Shown here: positions 51,212 through 58,457 of the stretch, piece by piece
How positions within the stretch are numbered: position 1 is the first letter of the stretch
Layout of the letters: every line of letters begins with the position of its first letter
DNA from: a virus
IMG/VR virus record: IMGVR_UViG_3300032265_000877
Span: 23,611 to 87,610 of that record
Reading direction: 5' to 3' (one strand)
DNA: 64,000 nt
Position numbers and translations under genes: made by a program
The notes under the pieces: model-generated
The model's database searches: none
Told to the model about the DNA's origin: nothing
What the model saw: only the letters and a program-made list of their open reading frames with translations

Positions 51212-51681
51212 TGGTATATCAGCCTCTCTGCTAGATCCCCTGGGACCACTAGATAGTCTGGTTTGTCTAGTAAAGTGATTCCAGCTTTATCGTAAGCTTC
51301 AGCAACTAGCTCTGAACAGATAAAGCCGTCTTTCTTAGCTAGGTAGGTAAAGAGAGGTAGGTTTAACTTAAGACCTAGGATTCTTAGGGCAAGCACCAAA
51401 ATTGTAAAGAAGTCGTAAGGCTGACCAACAAAAGAAGTTGCAATCTTTGCAATGTTCTCTCTTTGTACATCAGTCAGATCCTCGTGCTTATTCCATGCAA
51501 TGTCTTTGTAGTCAACAACGTTTACAAGTTTTACTCCAGTGGGATCGGCGCTTACAGCTTTGCCATTTCCCACGTAGACTATGGCGTGATTCCAACGACT
51601 GGTAGTGCCTACACGGATTAGCAAACCAAAGAACCCGTTAGTCTTTACTACTCCGTAGTCGCCTAAACGAGGTTCGTACAT
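51208..51681 (-). CDS. Permuted papain-like (NlpC/P60-type) hydrolase
   Basis: 157 residues. H32 in 'SRWNHAIVYVG' comes before C122 in 'GFICSELVAEAYDKAG'. The order His then Cys is that of the permuted papain-like amidases (YiiX/LRAT-like). 'GDYGVVKTNGFFGLLIR' is the opening strand. It may cut peptidoglycan or lipid/peptide amides. A hydrophobic stretch (about 90-112) may associate with membranes. It forms a second wall-active candidate beside the CHAP endolysin. Confidence 0.75.
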   Translation of the reverse strand: MYEPRLGDYGVVKTNGFFGLLIRVGTTSRWNHAIVYVGNGKAVSADPTGVKLVNVVDYKDIAWNKHEDLTDVQRENIAKIATSFVGQPYDFFTILVLALRILGLKLNLPLFTYLAKKDGFICSELVAEAYDKAGITLLDKPDYLVVPGDLAERLIYQ

Positions 51682-51690
51682 GGTCTCTCC

Positions 51691-52020
51691 TTAACTACGG
51701 GTCTCTTCAATATGAGATTGAACCCGACCCTCTAATCTAGAAAGGTCTTTGACTACTTCTATCTGATGGGTGCGAAGCTCTTTAACATCACCCTTAATCT
51801 CTTTAATATCTTCTTTAACGCTTTTGATGATTGGCAGTATCTCTAGCTTTACAGCGTCATTTAGTGAGCCGCCGTGATTAGGCTTTAGCTCTTCCAAGTA
51901 CTCTTTAAGAGACTCTACTGAGTGCTGCTTTACATACCATCTAGCTATTCCGCCTACGGAACCAGCTATAGCTAGTCCGGAAGAGATAGTTACTACTGCG
52001 GTTGCTGCATCCATTAACAA
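51691..52020 (-). CDS. Membrane-anchored coiled-coil protein (DUF2746-like)
   Basis: 109 residues: one N-terminal membrane helix ('AATAVVTISSGLAIAGSVGG'), 'LKPNHGGSLNDAVKLEILPI', then a long coiled coil. The NHGGS...DAV motif and layout recall DUF2746 proteins of actinophage lysis regions. First gene of the leftward lysis operon, opposite the divergent promoter region. Confidence 0.65.
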   Translation of the reverse strand: MLMDAATAVVTISSGLAIAGSVGGIARWYVKQHSVESLKEYLEELKPNHGGSLNDAVKLEILPIIKSVKEDIKEIKGDVKELRTHQIEVVKDLSRLEGRVQSHIEETRS

Positions 52021-52091
52021 TCCAGTTCTTTACAGTTGATTAGCAAATAAAAACGTGGATTTGTCCAAAATTAGTGACACAAAAATGCGTG

Positions 52092-52115
52092 ATTTGTATA
52101 GTTTTCCATACAAAT
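52092..52115. promoter_or_regulatory. Inverted repeat in divergent promoter region
   Basis: ATTTGTAT (52092-52099) and ATACAAAT (52108-52115) form an 8-bp perfect inverted repeat separated by 8 bp. It lies between the leftward lysis genes and the rightward lysozyme-whiB operon, 34 bp upstream of the -35 at 52149. Plausible operator; too AT-rich for a terminator. Confidence 0.5.
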
Positions 52116-52148
52116 ACAAAAATATCTGCATTAAATATAATATCTGGC

Positions 52149-52177
52149 TTGACACAGGTTGTAAGGCTGCCTATATG
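52149..52177 (+). promoter_or_regulatory. Near-consensus sigma70 promoter of the lysozyme-whiB operon
   Basis: TTGACA (52149-52154), 17-nt spacer, TATATG (52172-52177). Predicted start near 52184, 22 bp before the ATG at 52206, with GAGAGGAG as ribosome site. The best housekeeping-type promoter seen in the window, so probably early or strongly expressed. Confidence 0.8.
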
Positions 52178-52205
52178 CTAATACGACCGACTGAGAGGAG
52201 CAGCG

Positions 52206-52721
52206 ATGCTTAATATCAGAATCAACTTTACAGTTGATGTAAAAAAGGTAATGAGAGTGGTTGGAGCACTTGTACTAGCGTCTACACAGATGTTTACGCC
52301 TGCACATGCTTTACCCGCTCAAACCTCTAAAGAGAAAGTTGTGACAGTTTCTCTTCAGTACATTACTGTGAATACGACACGGACAGGTGCCAAGAAAGCC
52401 TTGGCTAGTGCTTATGTTAAGTACTTTGACGCTCAGACGATTGCCTTCTTAACGGAGTACTCGGCTGGCAAGTCCATGACTGAATGGAAGTGTTTAAACT
52501 CACTTTGGTCTCATGAAAGCCACTTTAACCCTAAAGCTCTTAATATGAGCTCGCACGCCTTTGGTATTGCTCAGTTTCTCCCATCAACGTGGGGGAACTA
52601 CAAGGTACAAAAGACTGCTATGGCGCAACTACAAATTAAATACGGGCTACATTACATCCAAAAAAGATACGGAGACGCATGCAATGCTTGGAAGTTCTGG
52701 CAGGAGCACGGTTGGTATTAA
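52206..52721 (+). CDS. Exported lysozyme-like (SLT) protein
   Basis: 171 residues. Signal peptide: basic start, hydrophobic 'VVGALVLASTQMF', and an AHA cleavage site near residue 35. The catalytic domain has E104 in 'LWSHESHFNP', then 'SHAFGIAQFLPSTWGNY' and 'YIQKRYGDACNAWKFWQEHG', the lytic transglycosylase-type fold of actinobacterial Rpf/SLT proteins. Being exported and in an operon with WhiB, it may act on the host wall early rather than at lysis. The 3' end overlaps whiB by 38 nt. Confidence 0.85.
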   Translation: MLNIRINFTVDVKKVMRVVGALVLASTQMFTPAHALPAQTSKEKVVTVSLQYITVNTTRTGAKKALASAYVKYFDAQTIAFLTEYSAGKSMTEWKCLNSLWSHESHFNPKALNMSSHAFGIAQFLPSTWGNYKVQKTAMAQLQIKYGLHYIQKRYGDACNAWKFWQEHGWY

Positions 52722-52962
52722 AGCACCAGGGTTTGATGGGACACAGATCTGCGCTCAAACAGACCCAAACTTGTTCTTTCCAGACGAATTTAAAGACTCG
52801 CGTCTAGCCTTAAACACGGCCCGCAAACTATGCAGGTCGTGTGAATTCAAGCGTCCCTGCTTAGAGTATGCAATAAATAATCCAGAATTAGTCGGTGTCT
52901 GGGCAGGGACTACTGTAAGTCAAAGGCAAGATATAAGGACGGCTAGAAATAAAGCCGCATAA
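52684..52962 (+). CDS. whiB: WhiB-family iron-sulfur transcription factor
   Basis: 92 residues from the ATG at 52684, chosen because GGAG lies about 10 nt upstream and the WhiB domain starts soon after. Cysteines are C23, C50, C53 and C59 ('DGTQICAQTDPNLFFP', 'CRSCEFKRPCLEYA'), and 'GVWAGTT' is the G[VI]WGG-like turn. WhiB proteins bind a 4Fe-4S cluster and the sigma A subunit, and are actinobacterial and actinophage-specific. Likely reprograms host transcription. Overlaps the lysozyme gene in another frame. Confidence 0.92.
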   Translation: MLGSSGRSTVGIKAPGFDGTQICAQTDPNLFFPDEFKDSRLALNTARKLCRSCEFKRPCLEYAINNPELVGVWAGTTVSQRQDIRTARNKAA

Positions 52963-52966
52963 CAAG

Positions 52967-52995
52967 AAAGCCCCCGATCGCTCGGGGGCTTTTTG
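52967..52995 (+). terminator. Bidirectional intrinsic terminator after whiB
   Basis: AAAGCCCCCGA (52967-52977), TCGC loop, TCGGGGGCTTT (52982-52992), then TTGC. 11-bp stem with a T-tract on both sides, ending the rightward operon and also the leftward gene at 53007. Confidence 0.9.
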
Positions 52996-53006
52996 CTGTG
53001 TAACTA

Positions 53007-54068
53007 TTATGCAGCGTATGGTGTGAGTGTAACGGCTGTTCCTGCTGAAACTGAAGCAGTATTTGCAGCAACAGATTGTGTCTTAATTGTTCCTGCGCGA
53101 GCAGCAACCTTGACGGTACCGGTATCTGCGCCTGATCCAATGTTTCCATGTGTAAGGGCGTAGGTAAGGGTTGTTCCTGAAGATGTAAGCAACGTAAATG
53201 TTCCATTGACAGCTGTATTGGTGACAGCAGCAACTGTAGCTGAGTCTCCAGCGGCATAACCGTGGGCTGCAGCTGTTGTAATAGTAACAACATTGCTTGT
53301 AAGTGCTACGTTAGAAATAGCTGGAGTTACAGCAGATGCTGTTGTAGGTACAAGCTCAACATCATTCATAGCGTCTGTAGCAGAGGCTGTTGAAAGACCA
53401 ACAACGTTAGGAACTACTACATAAGCAACGCCTGAAACGTAAGCGCCATCATTTGCAGTAACTTCGTCTGTGTAACGAGCTGTACCTGAGATGTTGATAT
53501 AGCTGCCAGTTCCTGAAGCAGTAACTGTAAATGTGTACTGATTGGCTGATGCAACTGTAAGGTTAGTTCCATCAAGACCTGTGCCAGCAATGTTTACTGT
53601 GTCGCCAGCTTTAAGGAGGTTATTTGGGGCTGTGTAAGTCTGTGTAGTACCGTCACCAGAAGCCTGTGTAATGCGGTATACAGCCTGATGTGTGCTTGCA
53701 AATCGAGGGTAAGAAGCCCAACCAGCCTCTGCACGAACATGGTTATCCATGTTTACTGTGCGAGTAGGGTTGTTTCCTACAGTGACTGCTACATCGCCGT
53801 AAGCAAGATTGGTGCTAGCTACCTGAGTAGTGGCTGACCACTGAACATCGTAAGTTGAGCCACCTGTGTTTGAGATTGATGCACGACGCTCATCATTTGG
53901 CTGTAGAGGATTAACTCCACCCCATACGTAATCTACTGCTAGATTACCTGCTGAGTCTGTAGCGTGACCGGCGTTATTTGTTACGCCCGCCTGAGCTGCA
54001 ATAGCTACGGCATATGCTCCTGTAGCCTTTGGATCGCCTAGTGGGGCGGTTCCTGAATAACTTGACAT
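53007..54068 (-). CDS. Virion surface protein with split PASTA domain
   Basis: 353 residues. The N-terminal half (1-210) is beta-rich ('YDVQWSATTQVASTNLAYGD', 'VNMDNHVRAEAGW'). At about 219-247 is the first half of a PASTA domain ('VPNVVGLSTASATDAM') and at about 322-353 its second half ('VSAGTAVTLTPYA'). Between them lies the same beta module that occurs in baseplate proteins ('SNVVTITTAAAHGYAAGDS', 'VNGTFTLL'). PASTA domains bind peptidoglycan or muropeptides, so wall recognition is likely. The type of virion structure is unknown. Confidence 0.65.
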   Translation of the reverse strand: MSSYSGTAPLGDPKATGAYAVAIAAQAGVTNNAGHATDSAGNLAVDYVWGGVNPLQPNDERRASISNTGGSTYDVQWSATTQVASTNLAYGDVAVTVGNNPTRTVNMDNHVRAEAGWASYPRFASTHQAVYRITQASGDGTTQTYTAPNNLLKAGDTVNIAGTGLDGTNLTVASANQYTFTVTASGTGSYINISGTARYTDEVTANDGAYVSGVAYVVVPNVVGLSTASATDAMNDVELVPTTASAVTPAISNVALTSNVVTITTAAAHGYAAGDSATVAAVTNTAVNGTFTLLTSSGTTLTYALTHGNIGSGADTGTVKVAARAGTIKTQSVAANTASVSAGTAVTLTPYAA

Positions 54069-54171
54069 TAGATTTCCTATCTATAGATTGGTTTAACGTC
54101 CCATGCGCTTGGGACATTATAAGTTTATCTAGCAATACTATGCTCGTCCTGCTTTAATAAAAGTCAATAAA

Positions 54172-54384
54172 TTAAGCAGATGGTACGACAGTATCTTCAG
54201 GCGTTGTGCCTACAGGAGAAACAAACTTACCTGTAGCTTCGTCATACGTATCACCAATTTTTGCAGGATTCTCTTCTGTGTACTCTAAACAAGTGCCTTT
54301 AGTAGCGATCTCCGCGTTTTCTTTAGAGTCAGCTATTAGTACGTTTAATACAGTATTATTGATTATATGAGCAAAAGTTGCCAT
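54172..54384 (-). CDS. Small fibre-cluster protein
   Basis: 70 residues: 'MATFAHIINNTVLNVLIADS', 'GTCLEYTEENPAKIGDTYDE', 'GKFVSP'. It resembles the MAH-A-LDENN family in its opening and in the 'iGdtYd...g.Fv.P' ending known from phage fibre clusters. Downstream of the glycine-rich fibre tip gene. Confidence 0.65.
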   Translation of the reverse strand: MATFAHIINNTVLNVLIADSKENAEIATKGTCLEYTEENPAKIGDTYDEATGKFVSPVGTTPEDTVVPSA

Positions 54385-54396
54385 TTAATTTTCTCC

Positions 54397-55251
54397 TTAG
54401 TAATAAATGTAAAGAACTCCGTTACCGCCATTACCGCCGACGTAACCTCCGCCACCAGCACCGCCGCCACCGCCACCATTGCCGCCTGCGCCCCCGCCGT
54501 AAGCTCCAACATAGTTTCCACCCGCAGAGATATAACCAGCACCACCGCCTGCGCCAACGTTTGCAGAACCACCAGAGCCGCCTAAACCAGAACCTCCTGC
54601 GCCCGCTAAACCAGATCCGGAGCTAGCGCCACCTCCGCCGCCAATAATTCCGTTTCCGCCAGCCAGTCCACCGTTTCCGCCACTGCCAGTTCCGCCACCA
54701 CCGCCAGAAATACCATTTGCTCCAACATTTCCAGCAGCACCTCCCGCGCCACCTGTACCAGAGGCAGAAGAATAGTAATAAGAAGTGCTGTAGCTAGTTA
54801 ACATAGGCACAGCAAGTCCGCTTACACCACCGTGACCGGGCGCAGCATACGCGTTGTTGGTGCTATAACCTTGACCCCCGCCGCCAGCGTTGTAGCCCCC
54901 GTTTAGACCAGAGCTATTACCGCCTCCACCGCCACCGCCTCCCGCTAATAAAATTCCATAGCTAGTTGTTCCACCAGTTCCACCAGGAACTTGCGAACCT
55001 CCGCCACCGCCTGAACCAATTACACAAGAAGATGCTGCAGGAGTCCAACCTTGTGTTAAACCTCCGGCTCCTCCACCGCCGCCGCCTTGAGAGCTGCTGG
55101 AACCGCCACCTCCGCCACCACCAACAAGAATGCAGTAAACCCAAGGAGTACCTGAAGGAATAGATACGGAACCTGATGAAGTGATTGTTTGACGAAGGGT
55201 TAAGCCGTAAGGCGCCCCAGAAGTAGACAATGAACTGTAACTAATAGTCAT
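54397..55251 (-). CDS. Glycine-rich fibre tip protein
   Basis: 284 residues from the ATG at 55249-55251, which overlaps the preceding stop (TAATG). An in-frame ATG five codons upstream is less likely. An N-terminal 45 residues ('APYGLTLRQTITSSGSVSIP', 'WVYCILVGGGGGGG') are followed by a polyglycine region with many GGGGG runs and aromatic or Ser/Tyr loops. Similar to the glycine-rich tips at 23698 and 33025 but without Fn3 repeats. Third candidate receptor-binding tip. Confidence 0.7.
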   Translation of the reverse strand: MTISYSSLSTSGAPYGLTLRQTITSSGSVSIPSGTPWVYCILVGGGGGGGSSSSQGGGGGGAGGLTQGWTPAASSCVIGSGGGGGSQVPGGTGGTTSYGILLAGGGGGGGGNSSGLNGGYNAGGGGQGYSTNNAYAAPGHGGVSGLAVPMLTSYSTSYYYSSASGTGGAGGAAGNVGANGISGGGGGTGSGGNGGLAGGNGIIGGGGGASSGSGLAGAGGSGLGGSGGSANVGAGGGAGYISAGGNYVGAYGGGAGGNGGGGGGAGGGGYVGGNGGNGVLYIYY

Positions 55252-56066
55252 TATGAGACTCTCCATCCGTAGGCAGAACCTACATATACTAAGTTAACTG
55301 CAGCGTAGTTTTTATCGATAAGTAGTGATGTTGCTTGACCATTTATGTTTAATCCGTTATTTGCAATTGTAATGTTATTTGTTGCAGAGTTACCCGTTGA
55401 GTCAAATATGTGGATCTCACTTCCAATAGACGCTGAAGAGGGTAACGTTAGTGTAATAGCACTCGAGGTAGTGGTTACGCAGTAAGAGTTAAACGGAGCG
55501 ATAGAAGTGTTAGAAGAGATTGAGGTTGCGGGGAACTGACCAGACGCTCCAGAACCTCCTTGAATACCTGTAAGTCCTTGAGGACCCTGCACACCTTGTA
55601 TACCTAGGTTTCCTTGGATACCTTGAGGGCCTTGAATACCTTGTGTTCCAGATCCGCCAGAAGATCCTTGAAGACTTGTTATAGGTGACCAAGAAAGCGT
55701 TGAGCCATTGCTTGTTAAAAGAGTGTTGGAGCTACCGATACCTAAACGAGTTACTGTAGCTGCGCCTGTACCAACAATTAAGTCGCCTGCGGTAGTGACC
55801 ACTGAATTCTTAAGATATTGAGGGTGAGCATCAGCAACGATACCCTTTTCAATGTTAGCTAATCGAGCTGCAACAGTGCCGTAATCAGTTGCAGTATTGG
55901 CCCAGCCAGAGGCTGTGGCAGCTGTTGCAAGAGATGGGGTTGTTCCAATAGCACTTTCGATAGCTATAACTTCATTTTGGATGGCATTTGGGTGACCAGC
56001 ATCAATGATCTCAGTAACATTTACGTGGGTAGTAAACGTCGCTACCTGACTTGGATATGAAGCCAT
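55251..56066 (-). CDS. Short tail fibre with collagen-like stalk
   Basis: 271 residues. Head 'ATFTTHVNVTEIIDAGHPNA' with 'IQNEVIAIESAIG' and 'DAHPQYLK' is a common phage fibre N-terminal domain. 'AGDLIVGTGAATVTRLGIGS' is a linker. A short collagen-like run (about 140-175) follows, then a beta domain ending 'VYVGSAYGW'. Coupled to the glycine-rich tip gene downstream, suggesting shaft plus tip. Confidence 0.75.
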   Translation of the reverse strand: MASYPSQVATFTTHVNVTEIIDAGHPNAIQNEVIAIESAIGTTPSLATAATASGWANTATDYGTVAARLANIEKGIVADAHPQYLKNSVVTTAGDLIVGTGAATVTRLGIGSSNTLLTSNGSTLSWSPITSLQGSSGGSGTQGIQGPQGIQGNLGIQGVQGPQGLTGIQGGSGASGQFPATSISSNTSIAPFNSYCVTTTSSAITLTLPSSASIGSEIHIFDSTGNSATNNITIANNGLNINGQATSLLIDKNYAAVNLVYVGSAYGWRVS

Positions 56067-56111
56067 TGCGATCCTTTCAATTAACCAGATTAAAGTCTAC
56101 AGTTTAAAAGA

Positions 56112-56273
56112 CTAGTTTTGGTGCTCTCCGTTAGGTCCTTTTCCAGGGGTACCGTAAACGGAGATACTTGGCTTTTCGTTCTCATTTAAGAACATACGGC
56201 GCAAGCCAAAACGAGAGTCTCTAATAGTGACCTCTTTGGCTGCAGGGATTTTAAATTCTTTTTTACGGCTCAT
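56112..56273 (-). CDS. Small basic protein
   Basis: 53 residues: 'MSRKKEFKIPAAKEVTIRDS', 'FGLRRMF', 'GTPGKGPNGEHQN'. Its ATG overlaps the upstream stop (ATGA). Unknown; belongs to the minus-strand run of small genes. Confidence 0.6.
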   Translation of the reverse strand: MSRKKEFKIPAAKEVTIRDSRFGLRRMFLNENEKPSISVYGTPGKGPNGEHQN

Positions 56274-56443
56274 GGTGTGTACCTGTTTGCTTGCTTAGCT
56301 TGAGTTGCTCTACCGGGTACTACAGGGGACGTTACTCTTGTTAGTCTTTCTCTAAACTGCCTAGCCTGTGCTGCACGAATTCCTGAAGTAACAGGGGACG
56401 TTACACTAGATGTAATCTTGCTATTAGATCTTTTATTTGCCAC
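56270..56443 (-). CDS. Small basic protein with repeated TSPV motif
   Basis: 57 residues, GTG start behind AAGGA. The motif VTSPV occurs twice, each followed by a basic Ala/Gln/Arg stretch ('GIRAAQARQF', 'GRATQAKQAN'), so it looks like an internal duplication. Unknown function. Confidence 0.55.
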   Translation of the reverse strand: MANKRSNSKITSSVTSPVTSGIRAAQARQFRERLTRVTSPVVPGRATQAKQANRYTP

Positions 56444-56750
56444 TAGGTTCCTTAAACTGCCTTAGGCTACGCATTCCAGGAAGTGCTGGCTGGTAGGCCT
56501 TGCCATTGTTAGCCACCTTATTTGGCATTGGCTTAGGGGCTGGAGCGTTTTCAGTTGCCGCTGGTGTTTCAGACGCAGCTTTTGCAGCAGGCTTTGCGGT
56601 AGCTTTTGCAGCAGGCTTTGCGGCAGCCTTCTTAGTTGCAACAGTGCTCTTCTTATAAGAAGACTTCTTAAAAGCAGTTTTTTTAGTGCTTGCTTTAACT
56701 GCCTTACCAATATTTGCAGAGGCTTCAAGGTCTAAAAAGCGACTATTCAT
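56433..56750 (-). CDS. Histone-like Ala/Lys/Pro-rich protein
   Basis: 105 residues. The middle (about 15-65) is almost only Lys, Ala, Pro, Thr and Ser, resembling histone H1 or the Lys-rich tails of actinobacterial nucleoid proteins. The C-terminus has 'NNGKAYQPALPGMRSLRQF'. A DNA- or RNA-binding role is plausible from composition alone. Confidence 0.6.
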   Translation of the reverse strand: MNSRFLDLEASANIGKAVKASTKKTAFKKSSYKKSTVATKKAAAKPAAKATAKPAAKAASETPAATENAPAPKPMPNKVANNGKAYQPALPGMRSLRQFKEPSGK

Positions 56751-56856
56751 TCTCTGATTCTAAATGGTTTTCCTCACAGAAGCGTGCTAAAGAAGGAACT
56801 ACCCAAGTTTTGTCACATATTTCGCACCGATAGCTATTACTTTGTGGATTTGCCAC
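56743..56856 (-). CDS. Mini zinc-finger protein
   Basis: 37 residues, GTG start with AAGGAG 5-6 nt upstream. C11-x2-C14 and, after 12 residues, C27-x3-H31 ('YRCEICDKTWVVPSLARFCE') give one plausible zinc site. Overlaps the histone-like gene by 8 nt. Confidence 0.55.
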   Translation of the reverse strand: MANPQSNSYRCEICDKTWVVPSLARFCEENHLESENE

Positions 56857-56865
56857 GCTATCTCC

Positions 56866-57066
56866 TTAGTGCAGTAGGTTGAACTCACCTTCGGGATCAT
56901 AAACATGCAGGGCTGTAGTCACCAGTTTGGTGCCAGCTTGACGGGCGTGGTGCCCGCAGAATAGGAGCTCTCCGTTAAGGAATGAAGCTAGTACTTTTGC
57001 AGCGGCTCCACAGGTATCACAACGGTCTTGAAGGGTTAACTCTCTATGGTTGACCATAGTCTTCAT
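56866..57066 (-). CDS. DUF7455-like zinc protein
   Basis: 66 residues. 'LQDRCDTCGAAAKVLASFLN' followed by 'GELLFCGHHAR' is the DRCDxCGA...LLFCxHH pattern of a small family found across actinobacteria and their phages (DUF7455 by memory). The CxxC and CxHH residues should bind zinc. This is good evidence for an actinobacterial host. Confidence 0.8.
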   Translation of the reverse strand: MKTMVNHRELTLQDRCDTCGAAAKVLASFLNGELLFCGHHARQAGTKLVTTALHVYDPEGEFNLLH

Positions 57067-57248
57067 TACAAGCGTTCTCCGCGAGAGCGTTTAGCGTCTT
57101 CAATGTCTTGACCGTTATCTGAGAGTGGCATCATTTTTGGGCGGCGAGATGCTGCAATCTCATCCATAGTTTCTGGAGTTAAAGTTCCAAAACCTTCAGG
57201 AACATCACTGTAATCTGGTTCAGGCCATTGGCCTTCTGAACGCTTCAC
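57066..57248 (-). CDS. Small protein with RSEGQW leader, copy 1
   Basis: 60 residues starting MKRSEGQWPEPD, then 'EGFGTLTPETMDEIAASRRP'. The first eight residues almost equal those of the ART-like protein at 58454 (MNRSEGQW). The rest is acidic/basic and probably disordered. Unknown. Confidence 0.55.
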   Translation of the reverse strand: MKRSEGQWPEPDYSDVPEGFGTLTPETMDEIAASRRPKMMPLSDNGQDIEDAKRSRGERL

Positions 57249-57502
57249 GCAACACCGCTTCCACCAGCCGTGGGAGCTGCTCCTGCCGCAGCACCGCTTC
57301 CAGAATTCATACTAGCACCTTCAGCAGCTTCTTGTGAGGCAGTCTCATTAGCTTCTGACATAGGTGACTCTGCGCCAAAGTTACCTACAACACCACTACC
57401 GCCAATAGTTAAGTAAGACGGATTAACATTCTCTGTGCCTGGTCCCCAAAAACCAAGTGCAGGGTATTGCTCATGGTACTTAGTCTTTTTAGAGTATTTC
57501 AC
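57245..57502 (-). CDS. Unknown Gly/Ala/Ser-rich protein
   Basis: 85 residues: 'YHEQYPALGFWGPGTENVNP', then Ala/Glu and a Gly/Ala/Ser-rich end. Overlaps neighbours by 4 nt on both sides. Disordered and not recognised. Confidence 0.5.
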   Translation of the reverse strand: MKYSKKTKYHEQYPALGFWGPGTENVNPSYLTIGGSGVVGNFGAESPMSEANETASQEAAEGASMNSGSGAAAGAAPTAGGSGVA

Positions 57503-57792
57503 TTCTCATTTTCTTTCTTACCTGCGCGGCGCTTGTTCTCTTTAGCAGTGTTCTTACCTTTATCAAGTAAGCGCAAGTTACCCTTAGAGTCATTGTTGTG
57601 ATTATTATCTTTGTGATCAACAGTCTTGTTCTTAGACTTGATCTTGCCATTAGTAGATTCGTAATCAGCGCGGGCTTTATTCTTAGAAGTAGTTACCCAC
57701 TTACCATCTACCTTCTTCTTGTAGACGTAAATAGGGCGTCCGCCATTAGCTTCAGATCCCTTGTATGGACCAAATTTTTTGGTTTCAGCCAT
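57499..57792 (-). CDS. HNH-like endonuclease fragment or small HNH protein
   Basis: 97 residues, very basic. 'KTVDHKDNNHNNDSKGNLRL' followed by 'NTAKENKRR' matches the 'DHidgn..NN...NLr....eN..N' core of HNH homing-type nucleases, with H near residue 60. 'RPIYVYKKKVDGKWVTTSKN' precedes it, like the usual N-terminal strands. Small but with the whole motif present. Confidence 0.65.
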   Translation of the reverse strand: MAETKKFGPYKGSEANGGRPIYVYKKKVDGKWVTTSKNKARADYESTNGKIKSKNKTVDHKDNNHNNDSKGNLRLLDKGKNTAKENKRRAGKKENEK

Positions 57793-58061
57793 TAACAGTC
57801 CCAGGCTCTCAATGACTTATTGATGCGTGAGTTAGGGTCTTTAGCAGTTTTAGCGGAGGTGTTGGCCTTCTTCATACCCTCCATGCGTGCGCAGAATGAT
57901 TTACGGCGCGCAGCGGACTTAGGGGACTTCTTAGCCTCCGCTTTCTTAACAGGTGGCTTTAGGTTATGGCCTTCTGCCTTAGCAGATGCGCGACCCTTAG
58001 CGTTAAGTCCGCCATTCTTATTTTGACCTTCTTTACGGGTCCATGCTGGTGATTTAGCCAT
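57792..58061 (-). CDS. DUF6321-like protein
   Basis: 89 residues. 'SPAWTRKEGQNKNGGLNAKG' and 'SFCARMEGMKKAN' with 'DPNSRINKSLRAWDC' match a strongly conserved phage family (DUF6321 by memory) common in cyanophages and other environmental phages. Function unknown; basic, with two cysteines. Confidence 0.8.
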   Translation of the reverse strand: MAKSPAWTRKEGQNKNGGLNAKGRASAKAEGHNLKPPVKKAEAKKSPKSAARRKSFCARMEGMKKANTSAKTAKDPNSRINKSLRAWDC

Positions 58062-58227
58062 TGTTCTTATGCCAATCTCTAACCGCTTGTTCAGCTTCGG
58101 ATAAATTCTTAGCGTCTAGTGTATATGTGCCACCGCCCTTTGGGTGATGAACCTTAAACTTTTTACCATGTTTATCTACGACGTGGGTCTCACCGTCAAC
58201 TTTAAACTGCTCACTGTTTTTATTCAT
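58054..58227 (-). CDS. Small protein with beta hairpin and helix
   Basis: 57 residues: 'VDGETHVVDKHGKKFKVHHP', 'GGTYTLDAKNLSEAEQAVRD'. The strands followed by an amphipathic helix suggest a small folded domain. Stop and start are within 8 nt of both neighbours. Unknown. Confidence 0.6.
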   Translation of the reverse strand: MNKNSEQFKVDGETHVVDKHGKKFKVHHPKGGGTYTLDAKNLSEAEQAVRDWHKNNG

Positions 58228-58457
58228 CGCATATCCATATTTCTCTTTTGACGGTTTAAAATATCAGCTGACTGTTCAGATACGTTATAGCGGCCATAAG
58301 AGGCGCGTGGGCCATCATATTGACCAGTATGTACTACGCGGAACTCATTAAGGCGTGAACGCTTCGGCATAAGAGTCTTCTCAGACTTCTTCTTTCCTGG
58401 CATGTTCTCACCTAAAGCGCGTTCAGCGCGGGTGCGTCCTAGTGCTGGGTCTTTCAT
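58224..58457 (-). CDS. Unknown basic protein
   Basis: 77 residues, rich in Arg/Lys ('PALGRTRAERALGENMPGKK', 'FRVVHTGQYDGPRASYGRYN'). Starts 4 nt inside the ART-like gene's stop. Not recognised. Confidence 0.5.
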   Translation of the reverse strand: MKDPALGRTRAERALGENMPGKKKSEKTLMPKRSRLNEFRVVHTGQYDGPRASYGRYNVSEQSADILNRQKRNMDMR

